14,719 nucleotides of DNA. Origin: CAYMLL01 sp964390645. GTDB taxonomy: Bacteria; Planctomycetota; UBA8108. Below, in pieces: positions 13,443 through 14,719 of the stretch (its first letter is position 1; the number at the start of each line of letters is the position of its first letter). The stretch lies in NCBI GenBank assembly GCA_964390645.1, contig CAYMLL010000196.1, positions 1 through 14,719 of the forward strand, written 5' to 3'. A program made the position numbers and the translations under genes. A model generated the notes under the pieces. The model was not told the origin of the DNA and searched no databases. It saw only the letters and a list, made by a program, of their open reading frames with translations.

Positions 13443-14719
13443 GTGAACATCGAGCCGGAAAGCGACGAGGCGGATACCGCCACCGAAAACGAAGACCTCA
13501 CCCCCGAAACGACCGAGGTCCAGGATCAGGCCGAGCCTCAGAAGCCACCGGGCGAGCAGCTCACCGAAGGCGAGGAGTCCGAGCAAGATCAGGACTCCCT
13601 CGAGGAGGACGGGGCGGACTCGGAGACAGACGACTCCCTCGGTACTGTCGCGGACGTCCACGATCTCGGACCTTGCAAGCGACGCGTCATCGCGCGGGTC
13701 GGAGCCGACAAGGTCGACGAGCGTCTCGACAAAGCCTACGACGAGCTGATCCAGACCGTCTCCTTGCCCGGATTCCGACGCGGTCGCGTGCCGCGCCGTC
13801 TTCTGGAGAAGCGCTACGGCAAGGAGGTGGACAAAGACATCAAGGAGCAGCTGCTCGCAGAGTCCTTCGCCGAGGTCGTCGAGCAGAAGGGTCTTCGCCT
13901 TCTCGGTGCACCGGACTACGAGAAGGTCGAGTTCGGAGCCGGCACCGACTTCTGCTACGAGACCGACGTTCAGGTCCAGCCCGAGTTCGATCTGCCGAGA
14001 TACAAGGGCATCGAGATCGAGCACGAAGCCGTACCGGTCGAGGAAGACGCTGTCGAAAAGGAACTCGAGTCACTGCGCCGCGACCGCACCGAGATGGTGC
14101 CGATCGGTCCCATGGAGGCCGGCGATGATGACCAGTTCATCGGCACGTTCAAGCTCTTCGACGGCGATGTCGAGGTAAAAGAATCGGACCGGGTTGCTTT
14201 TTCTCCGAAAAGCAACTGTCTGGAGCACTTCAAGATCGAGGGCCTCGGCGAGCTCGTGAAGGGCTGGGAGCGCTCCTCGGTCGGCACGTCCGAAGCTCGC
14301 CCGCTCGTCGCCGAGGTCACCGTTCCGCAGTCCTATCCCGACGAGATGCTGTCCGGCAAGGACCTGCGACTCGAGTTCACGCTCGACGAGACGCGGACCC
14401 CCGAAATACCGGAGCTCGACGAGAAGTTCGCCCTGGGGCTCGGTTGCGAGTCGGTCGAGGATCTCTGCAAGACGGTCCGGGAACGCGTCGAGAAAGACGC
14501 CCTGACACGGCAGGAGAAGCTCATCGAGAAGACCATCATGGACCGTCTCCTGGAAGCCGTGGATCTCGACCTCCCGCAGGACCTCATCGAGCGCCAGCGC
14601 CGGCTCGCCGAGGAGCAGGTCGAGCAGAAGCTGCTCGCTTCCGGAAACAACGCCGACGGCGCGCCGGACGGTGGCCCGGGTGGCTCGGACGGTGGCCCGG
14701 GTGGCTCGGACGGTGGCCC
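13443..14719 (+). CDS. tig: Trigger factor, 3' end cut off by the window
   Basis: This is the ribosome-associated chaperone with a peptidyl-prolyl isomerase-like domain; 425 residues are visible and no stop is reached. Residues 1-69 are an acidic, low-complexity extension (MNIEPESDEADTATENEDLT...). The ribosome-binding domain starts near DLGPCKRRVIARVGADKVDE and contains the signature LPGFRRGRVPRRLLEKRYG (108-126), whose GFRxGxxP loop binds the ribosome. In E. coli the loop begins near residue 43, so the extension is about 67 residues. An FKBP-like domain follows (about 215-310), with weak conservation. The helical C-terminal arms begin at PEIPELDEKFALGLG and are interrupted by a Gly-rich repeat from residue 406. 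GTG 13443 is the only start codon before the domain; its Shine-Dalgarno (AGGT at 13430) is weak. Confidence 0.92.
   Translation, partial: MNIEPESDEADTATENEDLTPETTEVQDQAEPQKPPGEQLTEGEESEQDQDSLEEDGADSETDDSLGTVADVHDLGPCKRRVIARVGADKVDERLDKAYDELIQTVSLPGFRRGRVPRRLLEKRYGKEVDKDIKEQLLAESFAEVVEQKGLRLLGAPDYEKVEFGAGTDFCYETDVQVQPEFDLPRYKGIEIEHEAVPVEEDAVEKELESLRRDRTEMVPIGPMEAGDDDQFIGTFKLFDGDVEVKESDRVAFSPKSNCLEHFKIEGLGELVKGWERSSVGTSEARPLVAEVTVPQSYPDEMLSGKDLRLEFTLDETRTPEIPELDEKFALGLGCESVEDLCKTVRERVEKDALTRQEKLIEKTIMDRLLEAVDLDLPQDLIERQRRLAEEQVEQKLLASGNNADGAPDGGPGGSDGGPGGSDGG
14667..14719 (+). repeat. 21-bp tandem repeat in tig coding DGGPGGS
   Basis: Two full copies (14667-14687 and 14688-14708) and 11 bases of a third run into the window end. 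All are identical and in frame, giving DGGPGGS repeated. The total copy number cannot be seen. Confidence 0.95.

Noticed and set aside
13341..14024. 227-codon minus-strand open frame with Leu/Val-rich product
   Set aside because: It is the mirror of the acidic start and ribosome-binding domain of trigger factor, which has the diagnostic signature.

Overview
The window looks like a piece of a GC-rich bacterial chromosome, probably from Planctomycetota or a neighbouring environmental phylum. This rests on three things: a C-terminal dockerin-type calcium-loop module of the kind common in secreted planctomycete proteins, a trigger factor with a long acidic N-terminal extension, and a complement-like thioester protein. 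It is not proven. No phage, transposon, CRISPR, rRNA or tRNA was seen.

Layout. (1) 1-2117: a 3'-truncated GNAT acetyltransferase (minus) diverges from uronate isomerase uxaC (plus). (2) 2118-2758: a gene-poor gap, then a 57-residue coiled-coil-like protein. (3) 2759-7198: the main gene, a secreted 1479-residue alpha-2-macroglobulin/complement-type protein (minus). It has an intact CGEQ thioester, a C3-like catalytic histidine motif, a receptor-binding-like domain and a terminal dockerin-like module. (4) 7199-9099: a divergent regulatory region, a GAF-domain sensor (plus) and two lipoprotein genes. The second lipoprotein is preceded by a perfectly spaced, tandemly duplicated sigma-54-type promoter. 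(5) 9100-9609: about 510 bp without a convincing gene but with strong stem-loops. (6) 9610-11331: a family 2 glycosyltransferase (minus), then a gap holding a promoter-structured RNA-terminator unit of about 195 nt (plus), then a small acidic protein of unknown function. (7) 11364-13044: class I dihydroorotase pyrC and, 16 bp downstream on the same strand, the ribosome-rescue hydrolase arfB. (8) 13185-14719: a promoter, a long leader with a hairpin, and trigger factor tig, cut off by the window end inside a Gly-rich 21-bp tandem repeat.

How the genes work together. pyrC-arfB and tig are housekeeping (pyrimidine synthesis, ribosome rescue, nascent-chain folding). uxaC would feed hexuronates into central metabolism, but no other gene of that pathway is here. 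The stretch 2759-9099 is envelope-oriented: a secreted thioester protein, a divergently transcribed GAF protein and two lipoproteins. A functional link between these is inference from position only.

The best candidates for something undescribed are the thioester protein with a C3-type histidine fused to a dockerin module, the orphan structured RNA at 10598-10792, and the duplicated sigma-54 promoter.
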